The position numbers and the translations under genes were made by a program. Of a stretch of 64,000 nt of DNA, positions 26,059 through 36,562 are shown piece by piece. Source of the DNA: Wuchereria bancrofti (taxonomy: Eukaryota; Nematoda; Chromadorea; Rhabditida; Onchocercidae); NCBI GenBank assembly GCA_005281725.1, contig SSBO01000013.1, forward strand, positions 119,100 through 183,099. Direction: 5' to 3'. The notes beneath the pieces were generated by a model that was not told the DNA's origin, made no database searches, and was given only the letters and a program-made list of their open reading frames with translations. Positions within the stretch are counted from its first letter, which is position 1, and every line of letters starts with the position of its first letter.

Positions 26059-26801
26059 GTATGTTAAAATGCAAATTAAAATACATGAAATCGAATGAAG
26101 TTCAGATATTTCTTGTTTTTATTACTTCACTATCTCAAACAGATAAGGTGAATATACTTCATATCAATCATTTCTTCTTTAAGAAACAATTTTAAACAAA
26201 TTTCGAGCTAACGAACTATAGATTATAGATTCATCATGCTTTCGTTGTCATTTACTGACTTGGAAATCCTTAAACTTTGACAAATGACGTCCATTCTTCC
26301 TCTTTTATTTCTCACTGGGAAAATAGGTTTCCAATTCTCGTAGTTCTATTTTTAGACTGAACTATGGTTGTCTCATAAAAAAATAAAGGCTTTGGAAAAG
26401 CTTGCATTTGGCAGAATGATTTCAATTCTTTTACATTATACATTTCTTTCCTGTTAAGTGTTTCACATTACATTTTTTTTCCTTCAAAATATATAGTAAT
26501 AGAAAAAAAAGGATAAATATTCGATGACAAAAATTATCACTCGGTTGCATCATATGCATCATACATTCACTTCTGTATCGCACCTGAAAAACAAAGGTTG
26601 CAATTGCATGATAAGAATACGTGCTGATAATATTAGGATAAAAGTACAACTAATTTCAAATAACCAATCTTATTCCTGCAATAGTCTCAGTCGTTTCTAA
26701 TTATCTTTTTGGATGAGTAAAATTCGTAAAATTTAGTGCCACTAAAGTTGCAAATGTTTAATTTCAATTTCAATAAATGTTTAATGTTATATGAACAATT
26801 A
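26059..26801. other. convergent spacer between MTG1 and glutaredoxin
   Basis: No gene seen. Parts of this stretch (about 26510-26760) resemble 30830-31020, where they accompany a decayed glutaredoxin exon, so this is the source or sister of an old local duplication. Confidence 0.5.
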
Positions 26802-28171
26802 TTAAAATCGACTCGTACCGGCTTCTTTCAACAATTTTTCTAGACGTCCATCCTTTTGTGCAGCTACCGTGTCATCACTACCTCCAATACATTTTCCACC
26901 AATAAAAACACGTGGAACTGATCTAGCTCCTGTTAATTGCAGTAATATATCCTAAAAAAAAGAGAAGCGAATAATAAGTAATAAAAAATATAAACGTTGG
27001 TCTCCGCATGGTCAGATCTGTTAACAACTTTTATACAAACTGTTCAGACATATATTTATTTTAAGAGTAGCTAGGTCGGATGTAGTATTATTAATTCTTA
27101 TGTTGTGGCTCATTTTTATTATATTTTAGTGATTAGATGCTGTTTATGGTATTTTTTGAGGTTTTTGTTAATGATTGCCTTACATGTTTCATTTTTATAC
27201 GTTTCTGCCTTATATGTTGCATTGTGTTTCTTTTGATGGTTTATTGATGATTGCCATTTTTTCGTTTTTTTCTTCATTCGCGCTAATATAATTTTTTTTT
27301 CCTATGCATTTTGCTGATATACAAGATAAACCTCGTAAGGTTTTAGATTACCCTTATTGTTAATTCTATATTCCAGGTACATTCTTCTTCCGGTTCTATT
27401 ATTACTTCTATTGGTTAATATTGTTTAATTATTTGATGATTGAATCTATTTTTTTAAGTATTTCTTTTTATAATAGACAAATATATATGATGGAATAAAT
27501 TATCTGTTACTAATAAATTACTAACAATACAACAGCACAACAACATTTAATAAATTTGTTATTAAACGAAGTACTTTCCACGTAACGTAATGAAGTTGAC
27601 AAAGCTCACCTGGATTTTATCGCAATCCTCTCTTTCGTCCAATTCAATAATTTTATATAAATCATCGCGCATTCGAAATGTACTTAGTGCTCGCTTTGCA
27701 TTCCTGAATTGACAGAAATGTGAGGAAATTTTATGTGCAAAATAAAAAAAAGAACATTTCCGCGTCATTAGTACAATGAATGACCTTTAGGCTTGAAACG
27801 AAACTGCATGCCAAACAATTATAAATTAGCACCCAGAAAAAATTTCTTTTCATTTAAATGAAAAAATTTTTTAAACAAGTTGTTTCATTTATCGATTAGA
27901 TTTTTAGTAACTTTCAATAGTAGTGACACCTTTTTGATTTACACAAATTAACGAAATATATTTGTTGTCATGTTTCGTTATTATCCAATATTTATCATAA
28001 CATTATCCTAATGTAATAAGTAAGATGATTAAATCACAATTAGCAGAATTAGTTACAAATAATCAAAACATACTTGCAATATGGGCAATAGCTTTTACTA
28101 AAAACAACAACTGGAGTTGACTTTGTTAAATTGGTAACAAATGTGTATGGATCTATATTTACATTCGACAT
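26802..28171 (-). CDS. dithiol glutaredoxin (CPYC)
   Basis: A small thiol-disulfide oxidoreductase that uses glutathione to reduce protein disulfides and mixed disulfides. Minus-strand exons: 28171-28074 (coding part of an exon that begins at 28183), 27703-27610, 26951-26802. From the ATG at 28171 it encodes 113 residues, a normal single-domain length. Active site CPYC at 29-32 within VVVFSKSYCPYC; the cis-proline segment GARSVPRVFI has Pro77; the glutathione-binding GGSDDT is at 87-92. Upstream, the reading frame stays open through the acceptor at 28183 (Thr-Ser-Ser-Arg before the Met) and is in phase with the last exon of the VIMP-like gene, so the domain may instead be the C-terminus of a larger fusion protein. 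A decayed copy of its middle exon lies at 31257-31385. Confidence 0.92.
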
Positions 28172-28310
28172 TCTTGATGATGTCTGAAATAATTGAACGA
28201 TTAACTTAATCCTATTATTATTTGTAATATTAATTTATTTTTTTAAATACTTGATGAAATATTCCAATAAAACAAAAACCAATAACGCAATATTTACTAA
28301 TAAATATTAC

Positions 28311-29092
28311 CATAATTCCTTGTAGATACTTTTGTTTCTTTACTTTCAAATGTTTATATGCTTCGACTACTTTATTATTCAATTCCTGTTGAGCTTTTTC
28401 ACGAGCTATTCGTATACGATCACCGTATGCTTCTTGTAGTTCAGCGTCTACAATATTTTTTAAACATTGCAAAATTCTTTCCAATTTAACATATTTTTTT
28501 ATGAATAAAAAATTGCTTATCCATATAGGAGATGCTATGTGTTCTCCATAAAACAAGATTATTTTTCATAACGGTTAAATTAATTACATTTTAAAACATA
28601 ATAAATTAAACATATTTTATTAATAATAATTACTGAAAATGTATGATCCAACAAGAATGGATATTTCGAACTTCTGGAAACAAAAGCTGACTGCATAATT
28701 GAAAAAAAAAAAGATCAGTTTTTATTTAACTATTGCTATCAATAATAATATACATCATTACTGAGAATGATATCAATAAGCTTGAATAACCATTTCTCTA
28801 AAAATTTGTCCTGAAAAACTTTGTCAAAACGTATGATAATCTATCAAGAATTTGTTTTACAGCTTCGTTTTTTTCTTCACAATTTCGACTTGAAAATTGT
28901 AAAACTTATAAAACGAATATAAATTGCTTATTAAAAATGAATAAAATGAACATATCAGACCAAATTTTTTCCTTCTTTCTAGCTCCTTTCTCTGTTGAAT
29001 ATCTTGATAGAACGATAAGATAAATTTCTTATACACAAAATGAAAAACTGTAAGAATTCCCAATATCAACCAACCGTATTCCACGAAAATAT
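28311..29092 (-). CDS. selenoprotein S / VIMP-like membrane protein (partial, 5' exon not found)
   Basis: VIMP is a single-pass ER membrane protein that links derlin to the p97/VCP ATPase in ER-associated degradation. Two minus-strand exons are visible: 29092-28961 and 28447-28311, joined in phase 1. They encode a hydrophobic segment (EYGWLILGILTVFHFVYKKF), matching the YGW-type transmembrane segment of VIMP, then a charged helix (IQQRKELERRKK), then a coiled-coil-like helix with AREKAQQELNNKVVEAYKHL, like the AARLKMQEELN region of VIMP. No selenocysteine tail is seen. If the donor after Met at 28311 is used (GTAATA), the frame continues into the glutaredoxin exon; if not, it ends at a TAA at 28230. 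The first exon begins with an acceptor (TTGCAG) at 29093, so an upstream exon carrying the start is missing. Family assignment rests on short similarity. Confidence 0.55.
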
Positions 29093-31256
29093 CTGCAATA
29101 ACGATTAATTAAAAAGTTTTATAATATCCAATAACTTAATTAAGATTACAACGATTTACAGTTCGCAATGTAGTTTTTTAAATGAAGCACATAATACAAT
29201 TTTATTTCACAGCTAACTGAGCCAGTACAAAATTATTTACTCTAATAATTATATGCAATCATCACTAGTAATAAAAGCATAAATGATTGCTCTTTTCTTT
29301 TTTTTTTAAAGGATAAATTAAAATTAATGAAACTTCAATCTATGCAAATAATCAAGTACTGTTCAAAACATAATTTTGTTGAGCAGGGTTAAATTTTTAG
29401 TTACCAAACATTTTGAGTAAATTATGGATTTATGAGAAAAATTAACTTCAAGAAATGAAATTTCAGACGAAACTAAATTCATACATCTATCTTAAATATT
29501 TTGTGCATTTAATATGAGACGAAAAAAGCAAACAAATATTTGAGAATGAAATACAATGATTTTTAGCCTAATAAAATGCACATACACATATTACTGATTA
29601 GCAGTAACATTCAATGATCAATTTAATTAGGAAAGTTTTTGTTTCAATTTAATTATTCCATGGAAAAGTTAAGTTTTAATAAACACATGGATGGGTTTAA
29701 GAAAGAAAAATTGCAAAAGTTAGAAATATTTTTCTTTTCCTTTTTGTCTTGAAATAAAAAAAAAAAAACGAAAAGAAAACTAATAATATCCTAGACTGAT
29801 ATAAAATTATCAGAAAAGTGTTAGAAAGTTGAACTATATTTGGAAATTCAGCAACCCACTTTTTAGCATGTTTACATCCTTGACGTGCTCAATATTTGAT
29901 CAGTGTTGAACACATCTTCATTAAAATCTTACTTATAATGGAATAGAACGGTGTATCACAAAGAACAAGTTTCTAAGGCAATTTCGAAATTTCTTCCGAT
30001 GCCTTCTTTGTAAGCGAACTTTGATAAAAGAGAAACCGCTCTAAAAAAAACCAAAAAGGAAATTTTTAATTTCACTCTAAAAATTAATTATAACTCGCGC
30101 TAAATCTAGTGAATCATATAACCTCTAGGAATAAAAGCATCCAATGATTTGTAAAGAGAAAATCATTTCTCCACAAAGTTATTGAAAGGATATCAATATA
30201 GGAATTTGTTTAATAATTTTTGCCTTCTGCAACAGTAGCATGAAAATTTTGAATCAATGAACTAACTGTAAGGTATGGAATTTGGTAAACACATCAATTA
30301 ATTTGGAGAAAAAAAAAAGACAGAGTACCTTACTCCAATTATTCATTTGTTTCCACCTATTTTTCATTTAACTGATTCTTTCTTTCTCAACAACATTCTT
30401 TGCTTACTATTCCTTACTCTCTTATCGAATAAAACATGAATAATTTATTTGCTAAGCGAGCAGAAAAATGAAGGATAATGCTTCTTTTTTAAATCCTTTT
30501 ATTTCTTTCCATTTGCAATTGCAGCAATATTATTCCATCTTTTTTCCTCTAATTTGACTCAAAAATATTTCATCAATTTCCTGCTTCAAGGAAATAACAA
30601 GACAATGATAGTAACACCAACTACAAAACAATCTTCACAAATTATGGAAAAATACGAAAATGTAATAAAAAGATTTTTCATAAAATAGACACAATTATTT
30701 GAAAAACAAAATTTTAAACAGAACAAATCAAACCTTCACAACATCCATCATATATTTCTTACTAATTATTAATAATAAAAAGAAAGATTAAATAAGACGA
30801 AGAATTGCAATCACAATTGCTCAGTGACAATAATTATCACTCGATGACCCTATGTATCACATCCAAAAGAGGATTTACAACCATACACTATTAGTAATAT
30901 CAGAACAAAAGGCATAACTCGTCATTTCGATCATCAGTCTTATTCCACAATATCTTCTTAGTCCTTTCTTAATATTTTTCTAGATAAGAAAATTAGTAAA
31001 ATTTAGTCCGACGACGCATTAAAATCAAACACTGGATGATACCCGTTATCAGCAACTAACGTTAATCAAGATATTATCAGAATATATTCTACAAAAGCCG
31101 AACAGCAAAAAATACAAATAACTAATCTCTACATAATTAGATCTGCTAGTTAACAACTTTTATACAAACTATATGTATATATATTTAAGATAAAACAAAC
31201 TATCTGTTACTAGCAACATAAATATACAGCAGAAAACTTCGTAAATTAGCTATCAA
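29093..31256. other. AT-rich spacer upstream of the VIMP-like gene
   Basis: No convincing exon, although a start exon for the VIMP-like gene should lie in or beyond it. From about 30600 on it shows patchy similarity to 26510-26760 (for example TCTTATTCC...GTAAAATTTAGT) and near 30690 to 41818-41870 (ACAATTATTTG...TTTTAAACAGAACA), evidence of older local duplication. Confidence 0.45.
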
Positions 31257-31385
31257 ACAAACTACTTTCCACGCATCACAGAGAGGTTGACAAAGATCAC
31301 TTGCATTTTACCGCAATCCTCTCAATGATTTTTATATAGATCATCGCGCTTTTGAAATGTATTTAGTAGTTACTTCGCATTCCTA
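31257..31385 (-). pseudogene. decayed glutaredoxin exon
   Basis: Aligns with the middle exon of the intact glutaredoxin and its borders (27570-27705): shared ACTTTCCACG, GTTGACAAAG, TCACTTG/TCACCTG, CCGCAATCCTCT, TTTATATA, ATCATCGCGC, GAAATGTA, TTAGT and GCATTCCT. About 14 bases are lost after CAATCCTCT, breaking the frame, and the donor side is altered. The flanking third exon is absent, so this is a relic, not a gene. Confidence 0.85.
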
Positions 31386-31479
31386 AAATATTTTTGCATA
31401 AAAAGTATTTCTGACAAAAGAATAGAGGTGTGTTTCTCATAAAATTGATAAAATAACACTGAAGGACTATGAATATTTA

Positions 31480-31680
31480 AATATAGTAGGTCACTTCTAC
31501 TTGCATCTGTGTTACACACAGCAAAACATTGCCTAGCAGTAAGTAACCTGTTGATGCAAGATGAGATTTATTTCACTCTTTATCTTGCATGTGAGTATAT
31601 CGGAACAGGAAAATGAGTCACATCCACACAATGAGCAATGTGCAAATGAGTCACACACCATGCAGCTACCTTATTCTAAT
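31480..31680 (-). pseudogene. decayed last zinc-finger exon of copy B
   Basis: Homologous to exon 19 of copy A (11203-11015), which carries part of finger 3 and all of finger 4. Shared stretches include TGCTCATTGTG, TTCCTGTTCCGA-like sequence and CATCTTGCA. About 14 bases are missing after CATTTG, shifting the frame, and the altered frame soon meets stops. Exons 20-21 of copy A have no counterpart here. Confidence 0.8.
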
Positions 31681-31713
31681 TTGGTCTTTAAATAAATAAA
31701 GCGGTAGCAATCC

Positions 31714-33366
31714 CATTCCCAAGATTAATCAAATGAAACGAAACCTTCGCAATACCAATATGAATGTCCACGAATTCTATGAAGAATAATGCACAATGAT
31801 GTTGCAACATTATGTCACAATACGCACCAGTTTATGTAAGTATAAGGCTTGTCTTTGACCTGAGAGTATTCCAGAAGTGCTTTTTCAAGAATTAAAACAG
31901 AAACAACTCCAACCGATATGTTCGCAATAATGTCACCACATTGCATGCACTTATGAGCACTTGATGCACCATCACTTGAAGGCGAAGCAGGACGGATGAA
32001 CGAGAAAAATAGATCACGCTGTGTTTCAGTAAGGTAGACAGGAATTTCAGAGAGATCCTTTGGAAGAGATGCTTCACCATTTGAGTAACGTACAATCTAA
32101 ACAAAAATATGGTTTTAAAAGAATGGAGAAAGATTTTTCGAGTTTACCGCAAGCTGATTTGAACCTGAAATTAATGTCACAATGTCAAACAAATACCAAA
32201 CTGACAAAACCAATTTCAAAAATAGAAATTGTCAGTTGATTTGTTAAAGTTTTAATTTCCAAAAAATCTGTCCACAAACTAACAAACATACCATAACTTC
32301 ATCATTATTTTCTCGGATTGTTGAGAGATCTTGCTTACGACGAGACTGCGATGCGGGACGCCCATCACCTGATGCTACGTTTGTGTTGTCGCTTGTTGTC
32401 TGTCCCCTTATATCTTTCGAGGTGCTTGCCATTTCTTCTTCATCTGCAACTCACTTTATTTCTAGTAAGAATTTCCCACACATTCACGTTCCATGATATG
32501 TAAGTAAAAGTATGACTAACCAACGTTAGACAACAAATCATCTCCATATTTCATCCTTCGAGCTCGTGGAGTATACTGTAAACGACAAGTTTTCTTGGTC
32601 TGAAATTAGCAGCAAAATGTCAACAATTTGATGAGTCATATTAATGGTAGAAAATATTAGTATTACATTAATGACGAAAACACTACCATTATATCTTTGG
32701 TACATTCTGCACCACTTGAAGAAGGCCCAGTTGAAGATAAGGGAAGCGGCGATTGTGCTGCACCATCGTTCAATTCGTGGCTATTGCTCGCAACGCTGCT
32801 ATAACAAACAAATAGAATTTTTCTAAGATTTGTCTTAGATTGCCAAACATGAGACAGATCAAAAACATATTACAATGCTTGAGAACTAACTATGCGTTTT
32901 CATGTGGCGCAGGAGTCGAAGAGTTCGATGTTTCTTCGCTGCTTGCCTCCGACTGAATACCAGGAATGGCACTAGAAGGTTCAGTAGGTGTTGAGCGTCG
33001 ACTATTCGCACTTTTAACACATTTTGGTTGGGTCCTCGATGGCGATCGACTTTGGCCTGTTCTTGATGACGGTCGACTTTGATTCTTTGGCTGTGCACAT
33101 TCCGAATCCATATCATCGTCATCGCGACGAGAACGTTTGTTCCTAAATTTCATACATGGATATGAAGCTATGAGAATTAAAGTCTTCAGTACGAATATTT
33201 ATTCGCTAATTACTCATTTTATCCAAACAATTCATAATAATACAATAATACACAACTACCGAACTGAGAAAAAAAGATAAAAAAGTATTCACGAGAATAC
33301 TTACTTAAAACCGGTGACATAATTCTCATCAATCCAATTTGGTTTACGACGCTGACGTGAAGGACG
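31714..33366. repeat. duplication block 1, copy B
   Basis: Partner of 11241-12893; see that entry. The left border lies immediately beside the decayed exon 19, so identical and badly diverged sequence touch within a few bases. Confidence 0.9.
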
Positions 33367-36300
33367 TCGTTTACGACTATCTTCAGCCTGAAAAATAAAA
33401 AATTAAAATTCTACATAACCTCAAATCAATCACATCAACAAATATGTCATTGAAGATGCAGCAGTGACCAGATACAAACTTCGTCACTATTTCCACTCAG
33501 ATCATTTTTCCCTATATCTTTCTTCGGTGTGTGTCCAGCTTTTGGTTTCGGCTTACGTTCTCTACGTTTCTTCGGCGGTTCAGTCTCCTGTTTCTCGTCT
33601 TCATCATTTCCTTGCAAAGTCTTGAAAAAATCAAGTTTATAATATGCAATAATGTTCAGTGCCGGAATATTATTTAAGATCTAAATAGCTTCTCCAAAAC
33701 AATTTGGTTTACAGTGTTGACGTGAAGGACGTTGTTAGTTCAACTTCTCCTTTCCAACGACTGCAACTGCTAAATGCTCATCAATTACTGTCTCATGACT
33801 TCTTTAAATACATACCTTGCAAAAACCAGGTACCTGACCAATCGATATATTTTCCACCATTCGTTTACGCGCTGTGCGAAAGCGAATCGAAGGCACATGC
33901 TTTTTCTTTTTCGAAACTGATGGATCCAATTTTGCAAACTTAAAAACGGACTTTTCACTACATTAATGTTTGCAGTATAATTTTTCGAAAAATTAGTGTA
34001 ATGTTAAAACAAACCTGTCCTGTCTTTCCGTAACTAAGGTGTGGACGCTCGTTTGATCGTACTTGCGACCTCGAAGAAGATTCATTCTAAATTTTAAACC
34101 GTTCTTAACTCTCATAACTTACATCATTCAACTTTTGCACCAAATCTCAGTTCTTGCTCGTTTTTGATGAAAATATTTCTTAAAATGAATGAATCACATA
34201 ACTTACAGACAAATCCTGTGCATTTAACTCATATTTGCTGTCCTCCAACAATGGAGCCTTTTCGACATCACCACACACAACCCCAATGATGTAATCCATA
34301 CGATCCTTTACTGCCTGAAAGTTATACCTGTATTATGAAAGACATCATGGTGATCCTAAAAAAATAGTTACAGCAGCAAAATATACCAATTCAATATTTT
34401 CAGCCTCCATATTTGCCATCAATTCCAGCACAGGAGCTGAGTCATATCCAATCTCTTCCGACCCATCAGACGATTCTTCCGTCTCAAGAAAATCATCGGA
34501 TAATGGACTCAAGCTTCGTCCCCGCATTAGTACTATCTTAAACAAGAAATTTCCGGAAGTGAAATTAATGAAAGTCTGTTAAAGCTTTATTACAGTTGCG
34601 TATCAAGCTCAAACCATAGGTAATAGGTAAAAGCAAAATAATTTTCTACCTTTGCCTGCTTCCCCTTTCGGCCTCGTTTAAGTTCTTCTGATGTCGAACG
34701 TGCTGTAACGTGTTCCTGATAATACTGTTCATGCGCACTTTTCAGATGTTCGATCAGTGCAGTGTAACTGAAATATTAGCAACAGTGTATGACAAACATC
34801 TTTATCAGTTATAGATGAGTGTCACCAGATGCATTTGAATACTTATAATCAGCAACAACACGCACGTCTGAAATTCAAAATCACATAGATAACATGGGAT
34901 TCGCTTGTTCGATGTAGCACGGCGATTATGTTTTACAGTAAGATGATATGCAAACGTGAAGAGTGATGAAAACGGTTGCTTTTCCTTGCAATCACTGTGT
35001 GAGCAAGTAAGCAAGCTCAAATCAACCATCATTGTTTGATATTTGCCCATACGTTCCAAGATTTTAAGCTGAAATTGCAAAAAACATTAAAAAGATTTAC
35101 AAGTCATGCAATTTGATCTCCAAGAAGAAAATAAAATAAAATACTTCTTCGGTTCCAACTTTCCGTGCGACACCATTCTTTGAGCTATCACCTTTACGAT
35201 TTCGCAAATTCATTTCTCGATATCGACTTGAATTGTCTTGGGGAATAACAACCGCAACACGATCTGGTGGTACCGTATCCACTGTTACCAATGCATGAGG
35301 GATTGATTCCATGATCTGGAAAGGTTTATCTCATTCATATTTTGGTTTGAATTTCTTTTAATTCAATTTTTTCAACTCCATCCCACTACTTCTCACAAAA
35401 ACATTTAAGTTATAAAAAAAGTTACCTGCAGCCCTGCTGTTGTTGCCACGCCACGAGAGATACGGGGAAGTGTATGTAATTCCAATTTGTGCTGTAAACA
35501 AATCCATAACGGAATGAATCTAAACTAATTACTGACAGGGATTCCTAATCTATCATTTCTCCGCACACAGATATCGCGCCGCAAGATAACTAATACACGG
35601 TTGAATTGGTTGCTACAAACAGACTAACTTCCGAGTTCGACAGCGATAATGCAGATTGTTTTGAGTGTTTTACGACGTTGGTAAGATTCGTACGCTTGAG
35701 ATTAGTTTTGGTGCGTTTTGGGGGCTGTGAATCGGTTTTCGTGCCGGACGATGTTCCTGCTTCTCCTCTGTTCTGCTGCTGTGATGCTTCTTCCTTTTTA
35801 CTTTGGTCGCCGTCTCGAAGTTCTGAAATGGATTATTTCTACTGCAAATATATCATTTTTAGTCCCTACCGCTACTTCATATACCTTTTAAACTGCAACA
35901 AGATTTCCTTATTTAATAACAAATATAACTATAGAAAGCTTGACCAAAATATCACTCTTGGTGTGAGTTTTAATTTTAATTGACAGTAGCTTCAGTGCCA
36001 TGACAGATATCTCTTCACTTTTTGATTTCTGAATTTGAATGATTTTTGGAAATGTAATTTTTGAATTGAATGACATTCCCTATATTCCTTCTTTTCAGAA
36101 AGCGTTTACCTGCAAGTGCTTTTTCGGCAAACTCTAGAGCCGCAGTGCAGAAGGCCGATGCAGCAGTTGAACATGACATACGACAATAGAAACGTTTATG
36201 CGTCAGATAGTCCAAATAATCACGAAAAAAATTGCCGCAACAACTATAACGCTACCATCAAAAATCAAAATTTTCATTTTACAGTCAATTTCAAAAAAAA

Positions 36301-36562
36301 ACCAAAAAAAGTTTATGCAATACAACTTGCAAACTAAATCTAACTATTGATACAAATAATTGCAAATTTTTGGATGCACCCTAAAATAATCTCAAAAATG
36401 AACTTACCGACATTCGAGAACAATACTGCATTCGTTTGCCAATAAATATCTCACTTCAGCGGTAGAATTGTTGTATATGTCTATTAAACCAATAACACCA
36501 TCCAATCTTCCGGTTGGTATAGAAGGTTGTTGAAGGCCCAAGTCATCAACACTCCGCGACAT
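31815..36562 (-). CDS. ZNF800-like zinc-finger protein, copy B (C-terminally truncated paralog)
   Basis: Eighteen exons corresponding to exons 1-18 of copy A can be read: 36562-36408, 36243-36110, 35822-35629, 35491-35426, 35315-35145, 35068-34866, 34767-34650, 34536-34372, 34314-34207, 34086-34015, 33938-33816, 33620-33480, 33387-33305, 33142-32891, 32798-32687, 32599-32521, 32443-32292, and the last from 32096. All keep the frame, even where they differ in length from A (exons 3, 4, 10, 11, 12 differ by multiples of three). With no intact exon 19 the last exon would read on to a TGA at 31815, giving about 869 residues without fingers 3 and 4. N-terminal finger CRCCGNFFRDYLDYLTHKRFYC is intact. 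Both AT-hook-like motifs of A are changed (SNERPHLS; KKRRERKPKPK). It could be a shortened functional protein or a gene on its way to decay. Confidence 0.65.
34076..35388. repeat. duplication block 2, copy B
   Basis: Partner of 13488-14800, apparently identical, covering exons 5-9 of copy B with introns. Confidence 0.9.
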
